From Nocardia sp. (lineage in GTDB: Bacteria > Actinomycetota > Actinomycetes > Mycobacteriales > Mycobacteriaceae), in contig NZ_JAODNK010000236.1 of NCBI RefSeq assembly GCF_025465275.1, positions 1-48,795 of the forward strand: a stretch of DNA of 48,795 nt. Direction: 5' to 3'. The position numbers were made by a program, and so were the translations under genes. Positions within the stretch are counted from its first letter, which is position 1; each line of letters begins with the position of its first letter. The notes below the pieces were generated by a model that saw only the letters and a list, made by a program, of their open reading frames with translations, searched no databases and was not told the origin of the DNA. Below are positions 40,379 through 47,865 of the stretch, piece after piece.

Positions 40379-41251
40379 TCATTCGGTGGGCACGTGTGCG
40401 CGCACGAAATCGACTACCGCATCGGTGAATTCGTCATTCGCGTCACTGGCGGCGGTGTGCGCGGCGGCGCCGATCTCGGCGTAATCGGCGTGCGGAACCA
40501 GCTCACGGAAGGCACGCACGCCCTCCTCGCTCACCACATCGGAGAGCGCGCCGCGCACCAGCAGCACCGGCATGGTCAGCTGACGTGCCGCGTCCTCCAG
40601 TGGGTCGGTGTGGAAATCGATCTCCTCACCGCGGCCGGACAGCATGGCCGGATCCCAGTGCCAATACCAGCGGCCGTCGGCGCGCTGCCGCAGATTGCGC
40701 TGCAGCCCTTCGGGATTGCGCGGCTTGGGGCGGTGCGGGAGGTAGGCGGCCACCACATCGGCGGCTTCCTCGAGGCTCGCGAAGCCTTCCCGATTGCTGT
40801 CCAGGAAACTGATGACGCGCTCCACGCCGGCGCGTTCGGGCCGCGGCACCACATCTACCAGGACGAGCCCGGTCATGCGATCGTGCTGCGGGTGCGCGCT
40901 GGCAATGAGGCCGGTGAGTCCGCCCATGCTGGCGCCGACCACGATCCCGGGCTTGCCGAGTTGTTCGAGGACGCCGATGAGGTCTTCGACCATGGCGTTG
41001 CGCGTGTAGTTGCCGTCCGGCGCCCAGTCGCTGTCGCCGTGCCCGCGTGCGTCCAGAAGCACCGCGTGCATGCCCGCCTTGGCCAGCGCCAGCCCGGAAT
41101 CCTTCCAGGAGTGGCGGGTCTGGCCGCCCCCGTGCAGGAACACCACGAGCGGTCCGTCCTGGGGTCCCCAGCTGTCCGCGGCGAGTGCGATACCGCCCTG
41201 GCCGCGGAAGGTGACGCGGGCAGGTTCGGTGAAGTCGGCTTCATTGCTCAC
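40379..41251 (-). CDS. Alpha/beta fold hydrolase
   Basis: 290 aa. HGGGQTRHSW oxyanion region, ARGHGDS after strand 4, nucleophile elbow GASMGG (near residue 117), acid in VRGALSDVV, and a catalytic-His candidate in GAAAHTAASD. The YWHWDPAML segment in the cap domain is typical of the haloalkane dehalogenase/epoxide hydrolase-like branch. The substrate is unknown. GTG at 41251 is preferred (VSNEADFTEPARVTF); the frame could open 18 nt earlier. It is divergent from the ABC importer. Confidence 0.87.
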   Translation of the reverse strand: MSNEADFTEPARVTFRGQGGIALAADSWGPQDGPLVVFLHGGGQTRHSWKDSGLALAKAGMHAVLLDARGHGDSDWAPDGNYTRNAMVEDLIGVLEQLGKPGIVVGASMGGLTGLIASAHPQHDRMTGLVLVDVVPRPERAGVERVISFLDSNREGFASLEEAADVVAAYLPHRPKPRNPEGLQRNLRQRADGRWYWHWDPAMLSGRGEEIDFHTDPLEDAARQLTMPVLLVRGALSDVVSEEGVRAFRELVPHADYAEIGAAAHTAASDANDEFTDAVVDFVRAHVPTE

Positions 41252-41392
41252 ACACCGAGCATCGCACACGGCGGTTTACGGTGTATGAAGACCTGCCGAC
41301 GAGTCGAGAGATCCGCACCGTTCACGCGGTCGGGCCATTCGGGTTCCGGAAGTGAGGTGCGCAGATCGGCATCGGCAAGGGCGCAGTGCCGC

Positions 41393-41398
41393 TATGGT
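41393..41398 (+). promoter_or_regulatory. -10 box of the ABC importer operon, leaderless type
   Basis: TATGGT ends 8 nt before the ATG at 41407; no Shine-Dalgarno sequence is seen. This supports ATG 41407 over the GTG at 41386. Confidence 0.45.
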
Positions 41399-41406
41399 TT
41401 TCGAGT

Positions 41407-43203
41407 ATGGCTCGATTGGCCGGATCACGATCGCGTGCGGTGTTCGCAATATTGTCGATCGTCTTGATCCTGTGTGCGACCGCCTGTTCGACGGGCGGTA
41501 AATCCGCCGCGCAACGCGATCTGTGTTCCCCGCCCGGAGTGAACTTCGCATCTGCCGCACCGCCGAACCTCGCGGCAGGTCCGACGGCGGGTGTCGACCT
41601 TTTCACGACCGCGACCACGGTTCCGCTCGATCAGATCGATGTGAGCAAGCTCGGGCTGATCACCCCCGGCACCCTGAGCGTCGGCACGATCTCCGATGCG
41701 CCACCCAGTGTCTGCGTGAATTCCCACGGCACCTTCACCGGTATCGACAACGAGCTGCTGAAGGCGATCGCGGCGAAACTCGGGCTGCGAGTGCAATTTT
41801 CGGGGACCGAGTTCGCGGGCTTGCTGGCGCAGGTGGCCAACCGGCGCTTCGACGTCGGCGCCGCGAGCATCACCGCCACGAACGCGCGCAGACAACTCGT
41901 CGACTTCACCAACGGCTACGACTTCGGCTATTTCTCGCTCGTCGTTCCCACCGGCAGTGCCCTCAAAGGGTTCCCGGATCTCCGGAAAGGGCTTCGAATC
42001 GGTGTCGTGCAGGGCACCGTGCAGAACGAGTACGTGGTCAATACGCTGCACCTGGACCCGGTGACATTCCCCGACTTCACCACCGCTTACGCGAATCTGA
42101 AGTCCGGACAGCTCGATGCCTGGGTGGCGCCGTCCGGCCAGGCCGCCGGTGCGATCAAGCCCGGCGACCCGGCGTCGGTGGTGCAGAACACCTTCAGCCT
42201 GCAGAACTATGTCGGCTTCGCGGTGCGCAAAGGCGACCAGCCCTTGACCGACGCACTCGATGCCGGACTGGACGCGATCATCGCCGACGGCACCTACGCC
42301 CGCATCTACTCCGAATGGGAGCCGCGGCAGTTCCCGCCGGGCTGGAAGCCGGGTTCGAAGGCCGCACCCATGCCGGCGCTGCCGGACTTCGCCAAGATCG
42401 CTGCCGAACATCAGAGCGCCAAATCCCAGCAGGCTGCGCCGAAATCGACGCTGGCACAGTTGAAGGACACCTTCCTCGACTGGTCGCTCTATCGTCAGGC
42501 GTTTCCGACGCTGTTCAAGACCGGTCTGCCGAACACCCTCATCCTGGCGCTCGTCTCGGGCGTACTCGGCACCATCCTCGGGATGCTGCTCGCGGTGGCG
42601 GGAATCTCCCGGACGCGCTGGTTACGCTGGCCCGCAAGGGTTTACACTGACATTTTCCGCGGTCTGCCTGCCGTGGTGACGATTTTGATCATCGGTCTCG
42701 GTTTCGGTCCCGTATTCAAGAGCATCACCGGGAACAACCCCTACTGGCTGGGCGCGGTCGCGCTCGCGCTGCTGGCCTCGGCATATATCGGTGAGATCTT
42801 CCGGTCGGGTATCCAGTCGGTGGAATCGGGTCAGCTGGAAGCCGCGCGGGCGATCGGCTTCGGCTATCGGCAGGCGATGACGCTGGTGGTGATTCCGCAG
42901 GGTGTGCGCAGGGTGCTGCCCGCATTGATGAATCAGTTCATCGCGCTCATCAAGGACTCTTCCCTGATCTACTTCCTCGGCCTGCTCTCGACGCAGCGCG
43001 AATTGTTCGCAGTCGGCCGAGATCTCAACGCGGAGACCGGAAACCTGTCTCCACTGGTCGCCGCCGGTCTGGTCTATCTCCTCTTGACCGTGCCGCTCAC
43101 ACATCTGGTGAACTACATCGACCAGCGGCTTCGGACCGGGCGCGCCGAAGCCCCCGCCGAACCGGTCGAACAGGCCGCCATCACGGAAGGTCGCGGCGCA
43201 TGA
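41407..43203 (+). CDS. Amino-acid ABC importer: fused substrate-binding protein and permease
   Basis: 598 aa. A signal/anchor helix (FAILSIVLILCATACS) ends in a possible lipobox with Cys27. Residues ~70-310 form a polar amino-acid-binding domain of family 3 (GTLSVGTISDAPPSVCVNSHGTFTGIDNELLKAIAAKLGLRVQF ... GYDFGYFSLVV ... GLRIGVVQGTVQ). From ~365 on comes a HisM/GlnP-type permease (YRQAFPTLFKTGLPNTLILALVSGVLGTILGM) with the EAA loop ESGQLEAARAIGFGYRQAMTLVVIPQGVRRVLPAL. The fusion tethers the receptor to the channel. Its stop overlaps the ATPase gene by 4 nt. Glutamine or a related polar amino acid is the likely cargo, by family only. Confidence 0.9.
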   Translation: MARLAGSRSRAVFAILSIVLILCATACSTGGKSAAQRDLCSPPGVNFASAAPPNLAAGPTAGVDLFTTATTVPLDQIDVSKLGLITPGTLSVGTISDAPPSVCVNSHGTFTGIDNELLKAIAAKLGLRVQFSGTEFAGLLAQVANRRFDVGAASITATNARRQLVDFTNGYDFGYFSLVVPTGSALKGFPDLRKGLRIGVVQGTVQNEYVVNTLHLDPVTFPDFTTAYANLKSGQLDAWVAPSGQAAGAIKPGDPASVVQNTFSLQNYVGFAVRKGDQPLTDALDAGLDAIIADGTYARIYSEWEPRQFPPGWKPGSKAAPMPALPDFAKIAAEHQSAKSQQAAPKSTLAQLKDTFLDWSLYRQAFPTLFKTGLPNTLILALVSGVLGTILGMLLAVAGISRTRWLRWPARVYTDIFRGLPAVVTILIIGLGFGPVFKSITGNNPYWLGAVALALLASAYIGEIFRSGIQSVESGQLEAARAIGFGYRQAMTLVVIPQGVRRVLPALMNQFIALIKDSSLIYFLGLLSTQRELFAVGRDLNAETGNLSPLVAAGLVYLLLTVPLTHLVNYIDQRLRTGRAEAPAEPVEQAAITEGRGA

Positions 43204-43970
43204 GCGAGCCGACCAAGGACACGGGGGACACCCCGGACCGGCCGCACAGCGCGTCCCTCACCGGGACCGCACTGAACCTGACGCTCGGTCACAACCACGT
43301 ACTGCGAGGTATCGACATTCACGTCGACGCCGGCAAGACCACCACCGTGATCGGCCCTTCCGGTTCGGGTAAATCGACCTTGTTGCGTGTGCTGAATCGG
43401 TTGTACGAGCCGGACTCCGGTGATGTGCTGATCGACGGGCAGTCGGTGCTGCGCGAGGATCCGGATCGATTGCGGCAGCGCATCGGCATGGTGTTCCAGC
43501 AGTTCAACCTGTTCCCGCACATGACCATCGCCGACAATGTGGCCCTGGGGCCGCGGAAACTGCGGGGACTGTCGAAGGACGCGGCCCGCGCGGTGGCCGC
43601 GGAGCAGTTGGAGATCGTGGGCCTGGCGGGCCGGGCCGACGCGCGTCCGGCCAATCTGTCCGGCGGTCAGCAGCAACGCGTCGCGATAGCGCGTGCGCTG
43701 GCAATGAAGCCGACGCTGATGCTGTTCGACGAAGTCACCTCCGCGCTGGATCCGGAGCTGGTCAAGGGTGTGCTGTCGTTGATGGCCGAGCTGGCTTCCG
43801 GTGGGATGACGATGATCGTGGTGACTCACGAGATGGGCTTCGCCCGTTCGGTTTCCGACCGCCTGGTATTCATGGATCGGGGGCAGGTCGTGGAATCGGG
43901 TGCGCCGGATCAGCTTTTCGACCATGCGGAAACCCCGCGATTACGGCAGTTCCTGTCCCAGGTTTTGTGA
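43200..43970 (+). CDS. Amino-acid ABC transporter ATP-binding protein (GlnQ-type)
   Basis: 256 aa ATPase of the importer encoded just upstream. Walker A GPSGSGKST, Q-loop FQQFNLFPHMT, signature LSGGQQQR, Walker B LMLFDEVTSALDPE and the H-loop VTHEMGF are all intact. The PAAT-type subgroup is indicated by the RVLNRLYEPDSGDVLIDG and GMVFQQFNLFPH segments. ATG at 43200 overlaps the permease stop as ATGA. The first ~20 residues are a non-conserved polar extension. Confidence 0.93.
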   Translation: MSEPTKDTGDTPDRPHSASLTGTALNLTLGHNHVLRGIDIHVDAGKTTTVIGPSGSGKSTLLRVLNRLYEPDSGDVLIDGQSVLREDPDRLRQRIGMVFQQFNLFPHMTIADNVALGPRKLRGLSKDAARAVAAEQLEIVGLAGRADARPANLSGGQQQRVAIARALAMKPTLMLFDEVTSALDPELVKGVLSLMAELASGGMTMIVVTHEMGFARSVSDRLVFMDRGQVVESGAPDQLFDHAETPRLRQFLSQVL

Positions 43971-44243
43971 CCGCCGCAGATGCATGTGAGATTCCTCCCA
44001 GCATCCCGCGATGTTGGCCGCCGCGATGCAGACCAATCGGCATGAATCTTAGCTACGTGATTGCTATCGGTGTGTTCCGGCTGCAAGGATTCAGGCAGGA
44101 AAACCCGCTGGTGTGAGGCATATGCGGGGTCATCGCACCGAACCGGCCAGTCTGTGAACGGTGAGTCGCGGACCCAGCGCGAACCGGCCGCGAACACTCG
44201 GTTGCCACAGGGGTGCGGTGACAGCCCGACCCCGCGCCGCTGC
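43971..44243. other. Non-coding gap upstream of the pyr promoter
   Basis: 273 nt with no supported gene on either strand. Short dyads such as GCATC...GATGC near 44000 could terminate the ABC operon. I see no riboswitch consensus in it. Confidence 0.4.
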
Positions 44244-44249
44244 TAGGCT
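44244..44249 (+). promoter_or_regulatory. pyr operon -10 box
   Basis: TAGGCT predicts a transcription start near 44256, so the pyrR leader of ~52 nt would consist almost wholly of the PyrR hairpin. Confidence 0.5.
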
Positions 44250-44262
44250 CCGTACCCGAAAA

Positions 44263-44305
44263 GACATCCTTTAACGGACCGTCCGGTGAGGCGGGGAAGG
44301 AGGTC
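44263..44305 (+). promoter_or_regulatory. PyrR-binding hairpin sequestering the pyrR Shine-Dalgarno sequence
   Basis: Lower stem GACATCCTT (44263-44271) pairs with AAGGAGGTC (44297-44305) with one A-G mismatch, burying the AAGGAGG ribosome-binding site of pyrR. The upper part CGTCCGGTGAGGCG (44280-44293) fits the PyrR recognition consensus ARUCCNGNGAGGYU at 12 of 14 positions. This is the layout of translational repression by PyrR as described for Mycobacterium smegmatis. No transcription terminator is present. Confidence 0.8.
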
Positions 44306-44308
44306 GGC

Positions 44309-44944
44309 ATGGCTGTGCCCGAAGATCGGGCTGCCAAGTCGAGCGCTGGCGAATACTCGCAGCGGCACGATCCCGCGCAGGTGGAAGCCGGACGCGAATT
44401 GCTCTCGGATTCGGACGTCGGCCGGACCATCGCACGCATGGCGCACCAGATCATCGAGAAGACCGCTCTCGACTCCGGCGACCCGACCGCACCCCGCGTG
44501 GTGCTCATTGGAATCCCCACGCGCGGAACGACTCTCGCCACTCGACTGGCAAGCCGCATCGAAGAGTTCTCCGGCGTGCGTCCTGCCGTCGGCTCCCTCG
44601 ACATCACCCTCTACCGCGACGACCTGCGCAGCAAGCCGCATCGCCCGCTCGAGCGCACCTCGGTGCCCGAGGGTGGGATCGAAGACGTGCTGGTGGTCCT
44701 CGTCGACGATGTGCTCTTCTCCGGCCGCACCGTGCGCTCCGCCCTCGACGGCCTGCGCGACCTGGGCCGCCCCCGCGCGGTGCAGCTGGCCGTGCTCATC
44801 GACCGCGGCCACCGGGAACTGCCCATTCGCGCCGACTATGTCGGCAAGAACGTGCCCACCTCCCGCACCGAGGACATCTCGGTGCTGCTGCGTGAGCACG
44901 ACGGTCGCGACGGTGTGCACCTGCGTCAGGAGAGGGAGAAGTGA
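44309..44944 (+). CDS. pyrR: Bifunctional pyr operon regulator/uracil phosphoribosyltransferase
   Basis: 211 aa. PyrR binds UMP/UTP and represses the pyr mRNA; many homologues also make UMP from uracil and PRPP. The PRPP motif VLVVLVDDVLFSGRTVRSA lies near residue 135, and VVLIGIPTRGTTLATRLA and the RNA-binding basic surface (YRDDLRSKPHRPLERTSVP) are conserved. A ~20-residue N-terminal extension is usual in this group. The start is ATG 44309, five nt after AAGGAGG. Its stop overlaps pyrB as GTGA. Confidence 0.95.
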   Translation: MAVPEDRAAKSSAGEYSQRHDPAQVEAGRELLSDSDVGRTIARMAHQIIEKTALDSGDPTAPRVVLIGIPTRGTTLATRLASRIEEFSGVRPAVGSLDITLYRDDLRSKPHRPLERTSVPEGGIEDVLVVLVDDVLFSGRTVRSALDGLRDLGRPRAVQLAVLIDRGHRELPIRADYVGKNVPTSRTEDISVLLREHDGRDGVHLRQEREK

Positions 44945-45906
44945 AGCATCTGCTTTCGGTCACCGATCTGGATCGCGCCAATGCCACCGCACTGCTCGAC
45001 GATGCCGAGCGGTTCGAACAGGCGCTGCTCGGCCGTGAGGTGAAGAAGCTGCCGACGCTGCGCGGCCGCACCGTGATGACGGTGTTCTTCGAGAATTCCA
45101 CGCGCACCAGGGTTTCCTTCGAGGTCGCGGGCAAGTGGATGAGCGCCGACGTCATCAATGTCAGCTCCTCCAGCTCCTCCGCCTCCAAGGGCGAATCGCT
45201 GCGCGATACCGCGCTGACCCTGCACGCGGCGGGCGCGGACGCGCTCATCGTGCGGCATCCGGCCTCGGGTGCGGCGCATCAGATCGCGCGCTGGTTCTCG
45301 CAGATGCAGGAATCCAGCGGCGGTTTCGTCGGTCCGGGTCCGGCCATCATCAATGCCGGTGACGGCACGCACGAGCACCCCACCCAGGCACTGCTGGATG
45401 CGCTGACGCTGCGTCAGCGCCTCGGCGATCTGGAAGGTAAGCGGATTGTGCTCGTCGGCGACATCCTGCACAGCCGGGTCGCCCGCTCGAATGCCTTCCT
45501 GCTCAGCATTCTCGGCGCGGAAGTGGTGCTGGTCGCCCCGCAGACGCTGCTGCCGGTCGGTGTCGAAGCCTGGCCGGTCCGGGTGGCCAACTCGCTCGAT
45601 GCGGAGCTGCCCGGCGCGGACGCGGTCATGATGCTGCGCGTGCAGGCCGAGCGCATGAACGGCGGCTTCTTCCCGTCGGCGCGCGAGTACTCGATCAACT
45701 ACGGCTTGAACGAGCGCCGCCTGGGCATGCTCGCCGAGCATGCGGTGGTACTGCACCCCGGGCCCATGCTGCGTGGCATGGAAATCGCGTCGGCCGTCGC
45801 CGATTCCCCCAAAGCGGCTGTGCTGCAACAGGTCAACAACGGAGTCCATATGCGCATGGCGGTGCTCTTCCGCCTGCTGGTCGGAACCGACGAGGTGGTG
45901 GCGTGA
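44941..45906 (+). CDS. pyrB: Aspartate carbamoyltransferase catalytic subunit
   Basis: 321 aa. Makes carbamoyl-aspartate, the committed step of pyrimidine synthesis. Carbamoyl-phosphate loop FENSTRTRVSFE near residues 57-68, GESLRDTALTL, the HPTQALLDALTL segment, and the aspartate-binding MLRVQAERMNGG are all present. GTG at 44941 overlaps pyrR by 4 nt. No regulatory chain pyrI is present, as expected in actinobacteria. Confidence 0.96.
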   Translation: MKHLLSVTDLDRANATALLDDAERFEQALLGREVKKLPTLRGRTVMTVFFENSTRTRVSFEVAGKWMSADVINVSSSSSSASKGESLRDTALTLHAAGADALIVRHPASGAAHQIARWFSQMQESSGGFVGPGPAIINAGDGTHEHPTQALLDALTLRQRLGDLEGKRIVLVGDILHSRVARSNAFLLSILGAEVVLVAPQTLLPVGVEAWPVRVANSLDAELPGADAVMMLRVQAERMNGGFFPSAREYSINYGLNERRLGMLAEHAVVLHPGPMLRGMEIASAVADSPKAAVLQQVNNGVHMRMAVLFRLLVGTDEVVA

Positions 45907-45948
45907 ACGGTCAGGGCCCGGAGGAGCCGCTCCATCGTCCAGCGCTTG

Positions 45949-45966
45949 CCTGCGTAACCACGCAGG
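45949..45966 (+). other. Hairpin in the pyrB-pyrC gap
   Basis: CCTGCGT-AACC-ACGCAGG, a perfect 7-bp stem with a 4-nt loop, in the 88-nt gap 29 nt before the pyrC start. It could stabilise or process the operon mRNA; role unknown. Confidence 0.4.
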
Positions 45967-45994
45967 GCCCCCGTTCACGCCGAGAGGAGACAGC

Positions 45995-47347
45995 ATGAGC
46001 ATCCTGATCAAGAACGTTCTTCTTTACGGCGAAGGCGACCCGGTCGACGTCCTGCTGGGCGACGGCGAGATTCGCGAAATCGGTGCGAGCCTGGACGGCG
46101 GCGATGCCGAAATCATCGACGGCGCCGGTCAATTCCTGCTGCCGGGCTTCATCGACCTGCACACGCATCTGCGTGAACCGGGTCGCGAGGACACCGAGAC
46201 CATCGAAACCGGTTCCGCCGCTGCGGCTCTCGGTGGCTACACGGCGGTCTTCGCCATGGCGAACACCAGCCCGGTCGCCGACACCTCGGTCATCACCGAC
46301 CATGTGTGGCGGCGCGGCCAGGAGGTCGGCCTGGTGGATGTGCACCCGGTGGGTGCGGTCACCGTCGGGCTCGAAGGTAAGCAGCTCGCCGAAATGGGCA
46401 CCATGGCAGCCGGTCTCGCCTCGGTGCGCATGTTCTCCGATGACGGCCACTGCGTCTACGACCCGCTGATCATGCGCCGCGCGCTCGAATACTCGAACTC
46501 CCTGGGCGTGCTCATCGCCCAGCACGCGGAGGAGCCGCGCCTGACCAAGGGTGCGGTCGCACACGAGGGCCCGAATGCCGCCCGCCTGGGCCTGGCCGGT
46601 TGGCCGCGCGCCGCCGAGGAGTCCATCGTGGCTCGCGATGCGCTGCTGGCCCGCGATGCCGGTGCGCGCGTGCACATCTGCCACGCCTCCACCGCCGGCA
46701 CCGTCGAACTGCTGAAATGGGCGAAGAGCCAGGGCATTTCGATCACCGCCGAGGTCACCCCGCATCATCTGCTGCTGGACGATTCGCGGCTGGAGACCTA
46801 CGACGCGGTGAACCGGGTGAACCCGCCGCTGCGCGAATCCTCCGATGTGGCCGCGCTGCGGCAGGCGCTCGCGGACGGTGTCATCGACTGTGTCGCCACC
46901 GATCACGCCCCGCACGCCGAGCAGGACAAGTGCTGCGAATTCGCCGCCGCGCGTCCCGGCATGCTGGGCCTGGAAACCGCGCTGTCGATCATCGTGCAGA
47001 CCATGGTCCGCCCGGGTCTGCTGGATTGGCGCGGCGTCGCGCGGGTGATGAGCGAAAACCCCGCGCGCATTGTGGGTCTGGACGATCAGGGCCGCCCGCT
47101 CGCGGTCGGCGAACCGGCCAACCTGGCGCTGATCGATCCGGATACCGAATGGACGGTGCGGGCGAAGGAACTCGCCAGCATCGCCAAGAACACTCCGTTC
47201 GAGGAGATGACCCTGCCCGCGAAGGTGACCGCCACCTTCCTGCGCGGCCGGATCACCTCCCGCGACGGGGTGGCGAGCGCCGCACGTGGCGCCGATGAGG
47301 TCTTCGCCGGCGGAGACCGGCGGGTGGGGAACCGAGGAGGACCGTAA
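45995..47347 (+). CDS. pyrC: Dihydroorotase
   Basis: 450 aa, class I amidohydrolase closing carbamoyl-aspartate to dihydroorotate. Zinc ligands: DLHTHLREPG near residues 57-66, His in HPVGAV and CHAST, and the catalytic Asp in VATDHAPH near 306. The metal-bridging position, a carboxylated Lys in most class I enzymes, lies in the MFSDDG region. ATG at 45995 has GAGAGGAGA upstream. Its TAA overlaps the next ATG by one base. Confidence 0.96.
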   Translation: MSILIKNVLLYGEGDPVDVLLGDGEIREIGASLDGGDAEIIDGAGQFLLPGFIDLHTHLREPGREDTETIETGSAAAALGGYTAVFAMANTSPVADTSVITDHVWRRGQEVGLVDVHPVGAVTVGLEGKQLAEMGTMAAGLASVRMFSDDGHCVYDPLIMRRALEYSNSLGVLIAQHAEEPRLTKGAVAHEGPNAARLGLAGWPRAAEESIVARDALLARDAGARVHICHASTAGTVELLKWAKSQGISITAEVTPHHLLLDDSRLETYDAVNRVNPPLRESSDVAALRQALADGVIDCVATDHAPHAEQDKCCEFAAARPGMLGLETALSIIVQTMVRPGLLDWRGVARVMSENPARIVGLDDQGRPLAVGEPANLALIDPDTEWTVRAKELASIAKNTPFEEMTLPAKVTATFLRGRITSRDGVASAARGADEVFAGGDRRVGNRGGP

Positions 47348-47865
47348 TGGAGCGAACGCTGACGATTGTCGTGCTGCTCGCACTTTTCGCGCTGTGCGTC
47401 TGGGGCATGTACCGCGCCTGGACCGGGCGAGCCGAGAAGCAGGCGACGTCGATCGGTGACCTGCCGGCCGTGCCCGCCGACTGTGGCGCACAACTGCTGG
47501 AGCCGACCACGGGTATGTATCTCGGCAGCACGCTGTCACCCAGCTGGATTCAGCGAATCACGGTGGGCGACCTGGGCTTCCGGGCCACGGCGGAGCTGAC
47601 TCGGTTCGAACGCGGCATCCTGCTCGAGCGGGACGGCGCGGGCACGATCTGGATTCCGGAGGAGTCCGTGACCGCGGTGCGCACCGAGCGCGGGCATGCG
47701 GGCAAGGTCATGACGGAAGGCGGTGTGCTGGTGATTCGCTGGAAGTTGCCGACCGGAACCGAGGTGGATACCGGATTCCGGGGAGACGACAAGACGGTGT
47801 ACCCGGCGTGGACCGGGACGGCACTGACGAAGACAGAGACGACGAAGACGGGAGACGAGGCATGA
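47347..47865 (+). CDS. Single-pass membrane protein with PH-like domain (Rv1382 type)
   Basis: 172 aa. One N-terminal transmembrane helix (TLTIVVLLALFALCVWGMYRAW) and a beta-rich soluble domain (TGMYLGSTLSPSWIQRITVGDLGFRATAELTRFERGILLERDGAGTIWIPEESVTAVRTERGHAGKVM...LVIRWKLPTGTEVDTGFRGDD) that looks PH-like. The same unexplained gene lies between pyrC and carA in M. tuberculosis. It overlaps pyrC by one base and carA by four, so it is bound into the pyr operon despite no known pyrimidine role. Confidence 0.85.
   Translation: MERTLTIVVLLALFALCVWGMYRAWTGRAEKQATSIGDLPAVPADCGAQLLEPTTGMYLGSTLSPSWIQRITVGDLGFRATAELTRFERGILLERDGAGTIWIPEESVTAVRTERGHAGKVMTEGGVLVIRWKLPTGTEVDTGFRGDDKTVYPAWTGTALTKTETTKTGDEA

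Noticed and set aside
43971..44243. Possible cobalamin or other riboswitch in the long leader-like gap before pyrR
   Set aside because: Some segments looked suggestive (GGCAGGAAAACCCGC, GCCACAGGGGTGCGG), but no B12 box or other riboswitch core could be matched, and the pyr -10 box lies downstream of them.
19137..44262. Single integrative element or prophage
   Set aside because: No integrase, transposase, tRNA gene, flanking direct repeat or phage structural gene was found.
45907..45994. Small gene between pyrB and pyrC
   Set aside because: The 88-nt gap has no start-stop pair with a ribosome-binding site; only a short hairpin is seen.
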